This document shows positions 26,701 to 36,500 of a stretch of 64,000 nt of DNA, piece by piece. Positions within the stretch are counted from its first letter, which is position 1. Each line of letters starts with the position of its first letter. The position numbers and the translations under genes were made by a program. The stretch covers positions 496,001 to 560,000 of the forward strand of contig NZ_BMLS01000002.1 in the NCBI RefSeq assembly GCF_014645355.1, read 5' to 3'. The stretch comes from Bowmanella pacifica. Lineage in GTDB: Bacteria > Pseudomonadota > Gammaproteobacteria > Enterobacterales > Alteromonadaceae. The notes under the pieces are model-generated. The model saw only the letters and a program-made list of their open reading frames with translations. It did not search any database and had not been told where the DNA came from.

Positions 26701-27040
26701 TCGCATCTCCGGCTGGTTGTTCCCACCCCGTCCGAGTACTGGCAGGGTGTGATTTTGCCCACGACCAGCAGGAGCCAGCCATGGACCATGCATTCCCCTG
26801 TGCAGGCCGAATGGGTGAAACCACTGGCCTGACAACCTCACAATAGAACACTTTTTCTGGTGAATCACCTATTTTTAGAGAAGGATGCGGACAAGGGACT
26901 TGTTTGCCTACAATTTGTACAAAGCACCTATTTTATTGCAGCGCCAGCAACAGAATTGATTAAAAATCCCGGCACGAATTGCCCCGACCGGGATTCTCAC
27001 ATAAGATCCCGCGCCGCAATTTTACTCATCAGGAGCCTTC
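26701..27040. other. Divergent intergenic region phoH-rapA
   Basis: About 340 bp without a convincing gene. The half nearest the PhoH gene is GC-rich and open in frame with it; the half nearest rapA is AT-rich (TTTATTGCAG...AATTGATTAAA) and probably holds the rapA promoter. AGGAGCC (27030-27036) is a good ribosome site for rapA. Confidence 0.5.
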
Positions 27041-29863
27041 ATGTCGTTTGCCTTAGGTCAGCGTTGGATCAGTAACACCGAAACCGAGCTGGGACTGGGA
27101 ACTGTGGTCGATGCTCAGGGACGTACCCTGACATTGCTGTTTCCCGCCACTGGAGAAAGCCGCACCTATACCGCGGACAACGCCCCGCTGACCCGCATAG
27201 CCTTTGTACCCGGCGATAAGGTAAAGAGTCATGAGGGCTGGCAACTGCAAGTCGACGAGGTAAAAGAACAAGGCGGACAGCTCACGTATCTGGGCCAGCG
27301 CGTGGACGATGGTCAGCCAGTGGAACTGAAAGAGACCTTTATTGATCACCATTATCAGTTGGACAAACCCGATCAACGCCTATACAGCGGCAATTTCAAT
27401 GACCCTCGCTGGTTCGATTTACGTCTGGCCTGTCTTGACCATCAACACCAACATCAAACCTCACCTCTGTTGGGTATGACAGGGGCCCGGGTGGATCTGA
27501 TTCCTCACCAGTTACATATCGCCCGCAGTGTCGCCGGCCGTTTCGCGCCACGGGTATTGCTGGCAGACGAAGTGGGATTGGGTAAAACCATTGAAGCGGC
27601 ACTGATTATTCATCAGCAGTTGCTCACAGGTCGCGCTTCACGGGTCATAATCGTTGTCCCCTCCAGCTTAGTGCATCAATGGCTGGTAGAAATGCTGCGC
27701 CGGGTGAATCTGGCATTTGCGATTTTCGACGAAGAACGCTGCCAGTCTCTGGCCGAGGAAGGTGGCAATCCTTTTGAGTCTGAGCAGTTGGTGCTGTGCA
27801 GTCTGGACTTTCTGACCCGTTTCCCCCAATACCACCAACTGGCGGTAGAAGCGCCCTGGGATCTGCTGGTGGTGGACGAAGCCCATCACCTGCAATGGTC
27901 GCAGGAACAGGCATCTGAGGAATACCAAGCCATTGAGGCATTGGCGGAACAAACTAAAGGGGTTCTGCTGCTCACTGCGACCCCAGATCAATTAGGCCAC
28001 GAAAGCCATTTCGCACGTCTGCGCTTATTGGATCCGGCCCGCTTCCATGACTATCAGGCCTTTTTGGCCGAAGAGCAGCAATATGCAGCGCTGGCCGACG
28101 CCATAGCTCCTCTGGTGGAAGGACAACAGCTGGATGCCGAACAGATTCAAGCCATTGCACAATTTGCACCTGAGGAGCAGCAGGCGCTGAACGGCATCAA
28201 TCAGGCAACCGACGAAGACAAGCAAAAGCTACTGACGCATTTAATCGACCGACATGGCACAGGTCGTTTGCTGTTTAGAAATAGCCGGGCCGGTATTCAG
28301 GGTTTTCCGGTGCGCCAGCTTATGCCTCACCAGCTAAATTTGCCCGAGCGTTACACCCAGCTGTTTGACGACCCTGAGCTAAAGCTGGAGTTTCGTCTCA
28401 CTCCTGAACGCCATCCCTTAATCCAGGGGCGCTGGACCGAGCTGGATCCGCGGGTTGACTGGTTTATCGAGCTGCTGCAAAGCCTCAAAGGTGAAAAAGT
28501 ACTGACCATCTGCGCCAGCGCCGGTACCGCCGTGCAACTGGCCGAAGCCCTGCGGGTCAAAGCCGGTATTCGCGCCGGGGTGTTTCATGAGGGCCTGAGC
28601 ATTGTTGAGCGTGACAGGGTAGCCAACTACTTTGCGCAATCAGAGGAAGGGGCGCAGGTACTTATCTGTAGCGAAATTGGCAGCGAAGGTCGCAACTTCC
28701 AGTTCGCCAATCAGTTGGTGTTGTTCGATCTGCCGCTGGTGCCGGACCTGCTGGAACAGCGTATCGGTCGTTTGGACCGCATTGGCCAAAAACGTGATAT
28801 TCAGATCCATGTGCCCTACTTTGCCAATAGCGCCCAACAATTGCTGCTAAATTGGTATCACCAGGGACTGAACGCCTTTGAACAGACCTGCCCCACAGGC
28901 ACCGCCGTTTTTGAACAGGTGCGTGACAAGTTGTTGCATTGCATTGCGATGCAGGATGAAGATGGCGTAGATGATTTACTCAGCACCACCTTAAGCCTGC
29001 ACCAACAGCTTAAACAGAAGTTGGAGCAAGGTCGCGATAAGCTGCTGGAGCTGAACTCGTCAGGCCGCGGCAAAGTAGAAAGCCTGGTTGACGCCATTGC
29101 CGAGTTGGACGATAGCCCGCATCTGGAACTGTTCCTGACCCGTTTATTTGACGCCATAGGTATCGCCCAGGAAGACAAAGACGAACATTGCTATATTCTG
29201 CGCCCAGGCGAGTCCATGATCAGCCAGTTGCCTGGTCTGGATGAGGAAGGCATCACCGTTACTTATGAACGCAGCACCGCCCTGTCTCGCGAAGATGTGC
29301 GCTTTTTAAGTGCCGATCATCCTATGGTGCAGCATGCCCTGGATATGATCCTGACCGACACCATCGGCATGAGCAGTGTCGCCCTCAGCCAGGACAAAAA
29401 CCTGCCCAACGGCAGCTACTGGGTGGAATGTTTATTTGTGCTTAGTGCCAGCGCACCAAGGGCATTGCAGCTGCACCGCTATCTGCCACCTACACCTATT
29501 CGTTTGTGTGTGGACGCGGCCGGCAAACTGAGCCAGCAGCAGTTTGTTAATCTGGAACGACTGAAAGGCAAAATGGGCAGACAATTGGTCGAAGCCCTCA
29601 AACCTCAGATAGATGGCGCGGTTAGCGTTGCCGCTAAGCAAGCCGCAATCCAGGCGGCAGAACTCAGCCAAAACGCCAGTAAGAAGATGCATAACCTGCT
29701 GGGTGACGAGTTAGACCGCCTGCAAACCCTCAAGGCGCTAAACCCATCTGTACGTGAAGAAGAGCTAACCTATTTACGTGAGCAGATGGCGGCGCTGCTC
29801 CGCGCTATCGAGCAGGCTGAGGTCAGATTGGAAGCCATACGTTTGGTGGTCAACAGTCACTAA
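27041..29863 (+). CDS. rapA: RNA polymerase-associated ATPase RapA (HepA)
   Basis: The 940-residue Swi2/Snf2 protein is close to E. coli RapA (968) in length and layout. It has N-terminal Tudor-like domains (FALGQRWISNTETELGLGTV), Walker A LLADEVGLGKT (K182), VVDEAHHL, LLLTATP, and the second helicase lobe with GRNFQFANQLVLFDLP and QRIGRLDRIGQ. RapA binds core RNA polymerase and promotes its recycling after termination. It is followed directly by rluA, overlapping by one base, as in E. coli. Confidence 0.97.
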   Translation: MSFALGQRWISNTETELGLGTVVDAQGRTLTLLFPATGESRTYTADNAPLTRIAFVPGDKVKSHEGWQLQVDEVKEQGGQLTYLGQRVDDGQPVELKETFIDHHYQLDKPDQRLYSGNFNDPRWFDLRLACLDHQHQHQTSPLLGMTGARVDLIPHQLHIARSVAGRFAPRVLLADEVGLGKTIEAALIIHQQLLTGRASRVIIVVPSSLVHQWLVEMLRRVNLAFAIFDEERCQSLAEEGGNPFESEQLVLCSLDFLTRFPQYHQLAVEAPWDLLVVDEAHHLQWSQEQASEEYQAIEALAEQTKGVLLLTATPDQLGHESHFARLRLLDPARFHDYQAFLAEEQQYAALADAIAPLVEGQQLDAEQIQAIAQFAPEEQQALNGINQATDEDKQKLLTHLIDRHGTGRLLFRNSRAGIQGFPVRQLMPHQLNLPERYTQLFDDPELKLEFRLTPERHPLIQGRWTELDPRVDWFIELLQSLKGEKVLTICASAGTAVQLAEALRVKAGIRAGVFHEGLSIVERDRVANYFAQSEEGAQVLICSEIGSEGRNFQFANQLVLFDLPLVPDLLEQRIGRLDRIGQKRDIQIHVPYFANSAQQLLLNWYHQGLNAFEQTCPTGTAVFEQVRDKLLHCIAMQDEDGVDDLLSTTLSLHQQLKQKLEQGRDKLLELNSSGRGKVESLVDAIAELDDSPHLELFLTRLFDAIGIAQEDKDEHCYILRPGESMISQLPGLDEEGITVTYERSTALSREDVRFLSADHPMVQHALDMILTDTIGMSSVALSQDKNLPNGSYWVECLFVLSASAPRALQLHRYLPPTPIRLCVDAAGKLSQQQFVNLERLKGKMGRQLVEALKPQIDGAVSVAAKQAAIQAAELSQNASKKMHNLLGDELDRLQTLKALNPSVREEELTYLREQMAALLRAIEQAEVRLEAIRLVVNSH

Positions 29864-30519
29864 TGGCCTTACTCGAATACCTGCCGCCGCTGCATCCGTA
29901 TTTACAAATCCTGTATCAGGATGAGGATTTGCTGGTGCTGAATAAGCCCAGCGGCTTGTTGTCTGTGCCTGGCAAAGCGCCACAGCACAAAGACAGCCTA
30001 CAGTTGCGCGTGCAGCGGGTGTTCCCAACCGCCACGGTCGTGCACCGTCTGGATATGGCCACCTCCGGCATTATGCTGATGGCACTCAATAGCGAGAGTC
30101 ACAAACAGGTTTCCCTGCAATTTGAGCGACGCCAAACCGCCAAGGTATACCTGGCCAGGGTGTGGGGGGTGCCGCGAGAAGCTGCGGGGGAAGTAAATTT
30201 GCCCTTGATTTGTGACTGGCCCAACCGCCCCAGGCAAATGGTGGACTTTATGCGCGGCAAACAGGCGCTGACGCGCTGGCAGGTCATAAACAGTCAGGAA
30301 AATCAGGCCTTATTGCGCCTTGAACCTGTTACCGGCCGTTCCCATCAACTTAGGGTGCATATGCTCAGCCTGGGTCACCCGATTCTGGGGGACAAACTTT
30401 ATGCTAAGGGTCAGGCTCTGCATATGGCCAGTCGCTTGCAATTACATGCCAGCGAATTGCAACTTAGCCACCCGCGCAGCAAAGAAAAACTGCATTTCAC
30501 TTGCAGTTGCCCGTTTTAA
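29863..30519 (+). CDS. rluA: Dual-specificity pseudouridine synthase RluA
   Basis: The 218-residue enzyme converts U746 of 23S rRNA and U32 of some tRNAs to pseudouridine in E. coli. The catalytic aspartate is D64 in VVHRLDMATSG, the same position as in E. coli RluA. LILYQDEDLLVLNKPSGLLSVPG-like and GRSHQLRVHMLSLGHPILGDKLYA segments also match. It lacks an S4 domain, as RluA does. Its start overlaps the rapA stop by one base. Confidence 0.96.
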   Translation: MALLEYLPPLHPYLQILYQDEDLLVLNKPSGLLSVPGKAPQHKDSLQLRVQRVFPTATVVHRLDMATSGIMLMALNSESHKQVSLQFERRQTAKVYLARVWGVPREAAGEVNLPLICDWPNRPRQMVDFMRGKQALTRWQVINSQENQALLRLEPVTGRSHQLRVHMLSLGHPILGDKLYAKGQALHMASRLQLHASELQLSHPRSKEKLHFTCSCPF

Positions 30520-30576
30520 CCATCAAGATCCGCCCAGGCTGTCCGATACACTCAAAGAGACCGATGTGGAAGGCCC

Positions 30577-31437
30577 ATGAAGTTACCTTACCTGCTGATA
30601 TTCGCCCTGCTCTCAAGCTACGCCAGTGCGCAGCAACTTGACAGACAAGCTATGCATTCAGAAGATGTGCAACATAGCCTGCCTGCTCATCAATACCAAA
30701 GCCTGCTGGCGGGCGAAACTGAATTTACTGTGGTGGTTAACGACAGTACTGCAGTGAATACCCGGGGCATGGCGGTACTGGTCAATGATCTGGGCTTAGG
30801 TCATATGGGAGACCAGTCACTGGAGCCGCTGGTGCAGCACTTAAATGAAGCGGGCTGGGCAACGGTGTTAATGAGCGCGCCACACACCGAATTCTACCCT
30901 GCCAGCGACGATAGCACGCCCCCTCCCGGCGATACGCAACAGCCTGCTACAGATAATGCAGAGGCCATCAAACCGACGGCGTTCCAATCTATTATCAGCG
31001 TAAGTCAGTTTGACCAGCAGGAGTTAAAACTACAACAACAGATGCGCGCCGTTGAAGCGCTGGGGCAACAATATCCAGGATTTGTGCTGGTGATAAGCCA
31101 GGGAACCAGTGCTGCCTGGCTGACCAAGCTCTATGCCCAAGGTACATTAACCGCCCCGGACGCACTGATTACCATTGCGCCATTTTGGCCAGACAGCGAG
31201 CGGAATCATCAACTCAGCCAGTATGTCCGCGACCTGCCAAGCCCCCTTCTGGATATCTACAATGCCTGGAACAATGACTGGACGTTACATAGTCGCCAGC
31301 AGCGCCAGATTGCGGCCAAAAAAGCACTGAAACTGCACTACCGGCAACGGGACATTGTCGGCCAGTCTCTGGCAGTGAATCAAAGTGCGTATCTGGCCAA
31401 GGAAATCCTTGGTTGGTTAACCCACATGGGCTGGTAA
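30577..31437 (+). CDS. DUF3530-family exported alpha/beta-hydrolase-like protein
   Basis: The 286-residue protein has a signal peptide (MKLPYLLIFALLSSYASAQQ). The mature part fits DUF3530: RGMAVLVNDLGLGHMGDQ, GWATVLMSAPHTEFYP and FVLVISQGTSAAWLTKLYA, where an alpha/beta-hydrolase nucleophile elbow has the form SQGTSA, with the GxSxG pattern altered to S-Q-G. A proline- and threonine-rich insert sits near residues 110-130. Family function is unknown. Confidence 0.8.
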   Translation: MKLPYLLIFALLSSYASAQQLDRQAMHSEDVQHSLPAHQYQSLLAGETEFTVVVNDSTAVNTRGMAVLVNDLGLGHMGDQSLEPLVQHLNEAGWATVLMSAPHTEFYPASDDSTPPPGDTQQPATDNAEAIKPTAFQSIISVSQFDQQELKLQQQMRAVEALGQQYPGFVLVISQGTSAAWLTKLYAQGTLTAPDALITIAPFWPDSERNHQLSQYVRDLPSPLLDIYNAWNNDWTLHSRQQRQIAAKKALKLHYRQRDIVGQSLAVNQSAYLAKEILGWLTHMGW

Positions 31438-31523
31438 TTCGTTCAGTTTTTTGCGTTACATCCTGATACAGCTAATCCAAAAATTCCAACTATAATCGGG
31501 TAAAGCAACCCAGGGTGGTGTCA

Positions 31524-31847
31524 GTGACGGTACAGGTTTTTATCAACCTCAAGGCAAAGCAACTGAGCTATTTTGTGCGCGCCTATTGGGACAGACGCAT
31601 CCCATACCGGGAGGTTGATTTGTATTTCTGGGATACCATGGAAGAGTGGCACCAGCTAAGAGATCGCAACAAGCAACCTTTCAGTGCCAAAGAAAGGGTA
31701 TTCTGGCATCTGCTGCATCAGGTTCATTTCTGGTCCGAGCAAAAACTCTTGGATGACCCCTTTTTACGCAGCGAGCTGCAAACCTGCGTGGATTACCTGG
31801 AAGGAGACGGCCAGTACCCTCTGGATTGTATAGGTATTCGTCCCTGA
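31524..31847 (+). CDS. Conserved-looking small acidic/aromatic protein
   Basis: The frame opens at GTG 31515, but GTG at 31524 follows AGGGTGG at a good distance, giving 107 residues (TVQVFINLKAKQLSYFVRAYWDRRIPYREVD). It is rich in Trp, Tyr and His with no signal peptide or membrane segment. I do not recognise a named family. Position between DUF3530 and the AmpG-like gene, own ribosome site and normal composition argue it is real. Confidence 0.6.
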   Translation: MTVQVFINLKAKQLSYFVRAYWDRRIPYREVDLYFWDTMEEWHQLRDRNKQPFSAKERVFWHLLHQVHFWSEQKLLDDPFLRSELQTCVDYLEGDGQYPLDCIGIRP

Positions 31848-31971
31848 AAAGCTTAGTCGCCCCTCCGCAGCTTGATTACTGACCACTGTTGGCGGCTGAG
31901 TGAGTACCAACTTGACCCTTGGCACAAGTCATGGCCCAATAGGCCGACAATAAAAGCAACAAGATCCCCCC

Positions 31972-33519
31972 TTGCAGTCATTGATTTCACAGCTTCGCCA
32001 ATTTGGCAATCGCACCATGCTGAGCATTTTTTTGTTTGGCATCGCCAGTGGATTTCCCTGGGTTATGATAGGTTCAGTGATGTCGGCCTGGCTTAAAGAT
32101 GCCGGCCTGACCCGCTCGGCCATTGGTTACTTCACCGCCGTATTCGCGGTGTATTCGGTCAATTTTCTTTGGTCCCCTATGCTCGACCGCCTCAAGATCC
32201 CAATTTTGTGCCAGCGGCTGGGACAACGCAGAGGCTGGATCCTGAGTATGCAGTTGGGTATCGCGGCCTGCTGCTTACTGCTTTCTCAGGTGGATCCCAA
32301 CACTAACCTTACCCTGGCAGGTTTGGCGGCATTGTTCATTGCCTTATGCTCGGCCACCCAGGACATCGCCATCGATGCCTTTCGTATCGACAGTATCGAT
32401 ACTAAGCAAAATGAACAACAATCCAGTGCTGCCGCTATGTCCACCTCAGGATGGTGGACGGGCTATGCTCTGTTAGGGGCTATTCCGTTTTTTATTGCCG
32501 ATATGCCAGGCTGGAACTGGCCGGATGTTTATCTGCTGCTGGGCAGTATCATGCTGCTCCTGACCTTAGCTATCTGGCTGGCGAAAGAGCCTCAATCCAA
32601 GCGGGATCAGGCCTACCAACAAGCGCAGTCGCACTATCTGGCTGCCGTGGTTGCCAAGGGGCATCAAGCCATGCTGGTGATGCTGGTCATTACCACGGCC
32701 ATTGTGCTGTGCTTTATCGGCGTATTTGGTCAAACCTGGTTTGAATATCAGACCCTGGCATTCAGTATCCTGGTGTTACTGTTGCTGATTTATGCCATTC
32801 GCACCACCAGCCATATGCTGAGTCAACATAGTGCCTGCCCGACTAACCAAGGCGGTCCCGCTCAGCGCGCCATGGCTTGGGTACTGGTCTCCATGGGCGA
32901 GCCTCTGCGCGACTTTTTCGGCCGCAATGGCGTGCGCTTAGCGCTATCACTGTTGCTGTTTGTGGTGCTGTTTAAAATGGGTGAAGCCATACTCGGCAGA
33001 ATGAGCATCGTATTTTACAAAGAAATCGGCTTCTCTAACTCCGATATTGCCGCCTATTCCAAATTGCTTACCTGGGCGGTCACCATAGTGGCATCCATCA
33101 CGGGCAGTTTAGTTAACCTGCGCATTGGTATTATCAAGGGCCTGTTTGTTGGTGGTATTGCCATGGCCGCCAGTAACCTGTTGTTTGCCCTGATGGCCAG
33201 CGTAGGGCCGGACAAAACCCTGTTGTTTATCACCATAGTGGTGGACGGTTTTACTGCAGCCTGGGGTACCGTGGCCTTTATGGCCTTTATTTCGGTGCTC
33301 TGCAACCGCGCCTTTACCGCCAGTCAGTATGCCCTGCTGGCCAGTATCGGCACTTTTGGCCGCACTACCTTGGGTGCCTATAGTGGTGTCATCGTCGATT
33401 CATTGGGGGGTAACTGGCAACTGTTCTTTGTCCTTACCGCTTTAATGGTCATCCCCAGCCTGGTGCTGCTATATATGATCCGCGATAAAATTCAGGCCAT
33501 TGCTGATGCAAAAGTGTAA
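31972..33519 (+). CDS. ampG: AmpG-type muropeptide permease (MFS)
   Basis: The 515-residue polytopic protein has about 14 hydrophobic segments. FLFGIASGFPWVMIGSVMSAWLKDAGLT, FLWSPMLDRL, RLGQRRGWIL and LCSATQDIAIDAFRID are typical of AmpG, which imports anhydromuropeptides for cell-wall recycling and beta-lactamase control. The start is uncertain: TTG at 31972 has no clear ribosome site, and ATG at 32017 would cut 15 residues before the first membrane helix. Other AmpG-like proteins in Alteromonadales may carry different cargo. Confidence 0.82.
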   Translation: MQSLISQLRQFGNRTMLSIFLFGIASGFPWVMIGSVMSAWLKDAGLTRSAIGYFTAVFAVYSVNFLWSPMLDRLKIPILCQRLGQRRGWILSMQLGIAACCLLLSQVDPNTNLTLAGLAALFIALCSATQDIAIDAFRIDSIDTKQNEQQSSAAAMSTSGWWTGYALLGAIPFFIADMPGWNWPDVYLLLGSIMLLLTLAIWLAKEPQSKRDQAYQQAQSHYLAAVVAKGHQAMLVMLVITTAIVLCFIGVFGQTWFEYQTLAFSILVLLLLIYAIRTTSHMLSQHSACPTNQGGPAQRAMAWVLVSMGEPLRDFFGRNGVRLALSLLLFVVLFKMGEAILGRMSIVFYKEIGFSNSDIAAYSKLLTWAVTIVASITGSLVNLRIGIIKGLFVGGIAMAASNLLFALMASVGPDKTLLFITIVVDGFTAAWGTVAFMAFISVLCNRAFTASQYALLASIGTFGRTTLGAYSGVIVDSLGGNWQLFFVLTALMVIPSLVLLYMIRDKIQAIADAKV

Positions 33520-33538
33520 CTAATGCCTTCAAAGAGAG

Positions 33539-33557
33539 CCTGAATGGTAAATTCAGG
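33539..33557. terminator. Small hairpin after the permease gene
   Basis: CCTGAAT/ATTCAGG with an AAT-rich loop, 20 bp past the permease stop. It lacks a T-run, so it is a weak terminator at most. Confidence 0.35.
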
Positions 33558-33721
33558 TTCGCGCCACTTGGACCGACTTAGATTCACAACATTGTGACAG
33601 GCCCTAATATGAAATAGAACCAAGGCGAAACTACTAAAGTCAACGCCCTCACAGCTAAAAAATCTCGCAGAGGGTTTCTATCAATTTTGCAGAAAGCTCA
33701 GGCTGCTACCCACATTCCTTA

Positions 33722-34609
33722 CTAATAAAAACGTCCAGTTACCAGATACTCTCCAATGTGAAAAGTATAATCATAAGGAGTTAGAATATACTTCTTCCTT
33801 AGCTCCTTAGCGGTCATTAGCCGCTCAAGTTGACAGTGCTGTTCAGCTAAAAACTCATCAACGTCTTCACTGGCCAATGCCCATCTAATTGGCTCCCCAA
33901 TTAATGTTAAGTAATGAAACAGAAGAGGTCTAACATTACTTCTTTTACTTCCTTTGGGTTCTATTGATGTAAAAAGGAAAAGGGTGCCAGTACCAGTCAG
34001 TGTATGTATGGCATTAAAAATACTCTCTACGCTACTGCGCCCCAGATACATCAGAACCCCCTCACTTACAAACAAGGTTTTCTTGTTCGGATCAAAAGCT
34101 TCAAAATTTTTCAATGCATCTTTAAAGTTCTGCTGTTCAAAATTCACACTAAGAAAATGTAAATTAGGACGACGAGCAAGACTTTCAGCTAAGGCCTGTT
34201 TTTTAATTTTCTGAGTCGAAGGATGGTCGACCTCAATACATGATACTTCTGGATGCTTCTCACTGACATAGTAAGTTAACCAATCCAGACCTGCTCCTAG
34301 ATTTACTATTTGCTTTACCCCACTATCTATTGCCTGGAACGTTGCTTCTTCTATATAATTTTTCCTCAAAGCATAATGTACTGTAATACCAGGTGTAAAT
34401 ATCGACTCCTTTATTCTTGCTTCCCAATTTGAAAACCTACCACTCACCCTTTTCAAGCACTTCCTTCCAATCTTAGTTTGCTGTAACATTCTTTCAGCGA
34501 ATTTTTCTCTTTCATGACTTATTAAAAATTTAAATCTTGTTCTTTTAGCCAAGTATAAAAGCCCTTGAAGAACGATGTATGCGGTCTTACTTTCTAGCTT
34601 TCTCTTCAA
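33722..34609 (-). CDS. SAM-dependent methyltransferase, leucine-carboxyl-methyltransferase type
   Basis: The 295-residue protein has motif I as QIVNLGAGLDWLTYYV, an acidic CIEVDHP after it, and FVSEGVLMYLGRSSVE, the pattern of the LCM/PPM1 class of O-methyltransferases that methylate carboxyl groups. It starts at TTG with AAGGG seven bases upstream, 11 bp downstream of the acyltransferase-like gene, so the two form an operon. Both are AT-rich against the surrounding genes, suggesting acquisition. The substrate is unknown; the neighbour suggests an N-acyl amino acid. Confidence 0.82.
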   Translation of the reverse strand: MKRKLESKTAYIVLQGLLYLAKRTRFKFLISHEREKFAERMLQQTKIGRKCLKRVSGRFSNWEARIKESIFTPGITVHYALRKNYIEEATFQAIDSGVKQIVNLGAGLDWLTYYVSEKHPEVSCIEVDHPSTQKIKKQALAESLARRPNLHFLSVNFEQQNFKDALKNFEAFDPNKKTLFVSEGVLMYLGRSSVESIFNAIHTLTGTGTLFLFTSIEPKGSKRSNVRPLLFHYLTLIGEPIRWALASEDVDEFLAEQHCQLERLMTAKELRKKYILTPYDYTFHIGEYLVTGRFY

Positions 34610-34620
34610 AGCAAACCCTT

Positions 34621-35187
34621 TTATCTTATAGTTAATTTAGAGTAGAGTTTGTACAGCTCTACTGTTGCAGGAAAAACATACTCTCCAACATCTTCAACCC
34701 AAATTTCGTCTTCAATCACATTGTATCCTAGCTTTTTATATAACGTGATGGAACGCTTATTTATTGTGACCAATATGTGAGTTACATCGTTATTAAGACC
34801 ATACAAACAACTTGATTTAAGTAAAGATGTCAAAGCATGGCGTTGATATCGCCACTTGCGAGAAATAGCCAGCATACCAGCGCTACCAAACTTAACCGGT
34901 GCAGCGTATCGTAGAGCGGCTTGTTTACGAAACTTGGAGTAGTCGTAGATAAGCTCAGGAGGGAGAATACTGTTATTATCTATATTTGTTCTTAAAGTAC
35001 CAATCACCGTACCTTTATATATTGCATTAAATATTCTCGTGTCTTTTCTTTCATCAAATCCATCTTTAATCTCTCTATCTTCATTTTCCCTAAAATATCC
35101 TTCCTCTTCCACGTACACTCTATACCTTAATCTGTAGGATTCGGAGATGTCATGTTCTTCTTTAGCCAATCTAATTTCCATCATCAC
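34621..35187 (-). CDS. GNAT/LuxI-fold N-acyltransferase, FeeM-like
   Basis: The 188-residue protein has the opening DISESYRLRYRVYVEEEGYF followed by DGFDERKDTRIFNAIYKGTVIGTLR, the layout of N-acyl amino acid synthases (FeeM) and exosortase-associated acyltransferases, which share the AHL-synthase fold. The C-terminal half (LRYAAPVKFGSAGMLAISRKWRYQRHALTSLLK) provides the acyl-donor part of a GNAT. GTG at 35187 and two following ATGs are all possible starts. First gene of a two-gene AT-rich operon with a methyltransferase. Product proposed: an N-acylated amino acid or lactone-type signal. Confidence 0.68.
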   Translation of the reverse strand: MMMEIRLAKEEHDISESYRLRYRVYVEEEGYFRENEDREIKDGFDERKDTRIFNAIYKGTVIGTLRTNIDNNSILPPELIYDYSKFRKQAALRYAAPVKFGSAGMLAISRKWRYQRHALTSLLKSSCLYGLNNDVTHILVTINKRSITLYKKLGYNVIEDEIWVEDVGEYVFPATVELYKLYSKLTIR

Positions 35188-35759
35188 TTTTTACATCTTT
35201 TGTTCAGGGTGGGTTTTTAGAGAAGTTTTCAGGCAGGTTGTGAAAATACACCAATAACTTACATTTGTTTTTAATCTATCTATACAAACACCCCGATAAA
35301 TCTTCCGAGGCTCTCATTAAGAATTTGAAAATTGTGAACAATAAAAAAGAAGACTTACTGAACAGTGGCATTCTATTTTATTTATGGATGTAGCCAACAG
35401 CTGATCTTTGGTTTCTTCTATGAAGTCATTGAGACAAGGTGCCGTACTCATACGCAGCTTTAGAGCTAGAGGAGACAGCCGTGCACCTAGCTTCGTAAAG
35501 TCCAAGCGATTTTCAAACATCATGCATTTATGGACTAGAATATTTGCGCACAAGTCGTTCTATTTTTCCTAGTTCAGGTTCTTCGTTCTGCTCAAAATTC
35601 ATTCGTGCTGTCGACTCAAAGTATAAGTGGCAAGCGGCATTCGAATATATTGAGGTTGATTAAAACCGGAAAAAAGGGCACAGTGCTTTGGCTATCTGAG
35701 CAAAAATAATTAAGAGCAATCAGCTTTATAGTTCTACTTTACTGCTTCAGTTTTTGTTT
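35188..35759. other. AT-rich intergenic stretch
   Basis: About 570 bp upstream of the acyltransferase operon. A 78-codon minus frame at 35317-35553 has no ribosome site and no recognisable family. I see no confident gene or repeat here. The promoter of the acyltransferase operon should lie between 35190 and 35330. Confidence 0.5.
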
Positions 35760-35770
35760 AGGAGGCTATC

Positions 35771-36343
35771 TTGTTACGACATCTGAGCCTGGGCATGAAT
35801 TTGTTAGCAATAGTGTTATTTGTCCCCGGCATAGTACTGCCAATGTTTGCCCTGAAAAGTGAGATGGGTGCCTGGTTTGGACAAGGGCGTCTGACAGCTG
35901 CTTTAGTGGATAAAGAGCTTTCTATTCTGCAGACAGTGCAAGAGCTCTGGCAAGATGACAGGCTGCTGGTCGCGGCGTTGATTTTCTTCTTTTCGGTGGC
36001 CATTCCGGTCGTAAAAACACTGCTGGTCAGTTTGGCCTGGTATTGGCACAAGCTCAGTAAAGGCCAAACCCTGGCGGCCTGGATAGCCGCCATAGGTAAG
36101 TGGTCAATGGCCGATGTTTTTGTGGTGGCGATTTTTCTGGCCGTGCTGTCTACCGACCATGCTGAGACCACTACCACGCAAGCCGTTAATCTGTTTGGTC
36201 TGCGCATTGATTTTGAAATCAGCAGTGCCACTCTGTCTACCCTGGGGCCCGGGTTTTACTATTTTGTTGGCTACTGTTTGTTATCTCTGGCCGCCAGCCA
36301 ACTACTGCAATTCAGCCTGGCTCGTCAGCAAGGCCATAGGTAA
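35771..36343 (+). CDS. PqiA-domain membrane protein
   Basis: The 190-residue protein has four hydrophobic segments and the PqiA-type stretch GKWSMADVFVVAIFLAVLS. Paraquat-inducible PqiA proteins partner with MCE proteins in lipid transport across the envelope; this is a single-domain, shortened form with no visible MCE neighbour. The start is TTG at 35771 behind a strong AGGAGG. Its last 51 bases, including the stop, are repeated at 37596-37646. Confidence 0.85.
   Translation: MLRHLSLGMNLLAIVLFVPGIVLPMFALKSEMGAWFGQGRLTAALVDKELSILQTVQELWQDDRLLVAALIFFFSVAIPVVKTLLVSLAWYWHKLSKGQTLAAWIAAIGKWSMADVFVVAIFLAVLSTDHAETTTTQAVNLFGLRIDFEISSATLSTLGPGFYYFVGYCLLSLAASQLLQFSLARQQGHR
36293..36343 (+). repeat. 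51-bp direct repeat, left copy (3' end of the PqiA gene)
   Basis: Matches 37596-37646 at 49 of 51 positions, differing at 36300 (A/C) and 36340 (G/A). It ends exactly at the TAA stop of the PqiA gene. Confidence 0.9.
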
Positions 36344-36500
36344 GCGGGGTCATGTCACAACCTTGTGCCCCATTGGTGAGCAATCTCACTGGCAACAATA
36401 AGATCATCTGACGACAGAGGTTTTAGCTATATTTATTTCGCACGAATTGTGCTCATTATAAAAGCCGTATTAAACTCGTGAAAAATAAGAAACATCATGC

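Noticed and set aside
26701-26868. 56-residue N-terminal extension of the PhoH protein
   Set aside because: The PIN domain begins right after M57, which has a good CCGGAG site; the extension lacks family similarity.
35317-35553. 78-codon minus-strand frame in the AT-rich gap
   Set aside because: No ribosome site, no recognisable domain, and composition like the non-coding surroundings.
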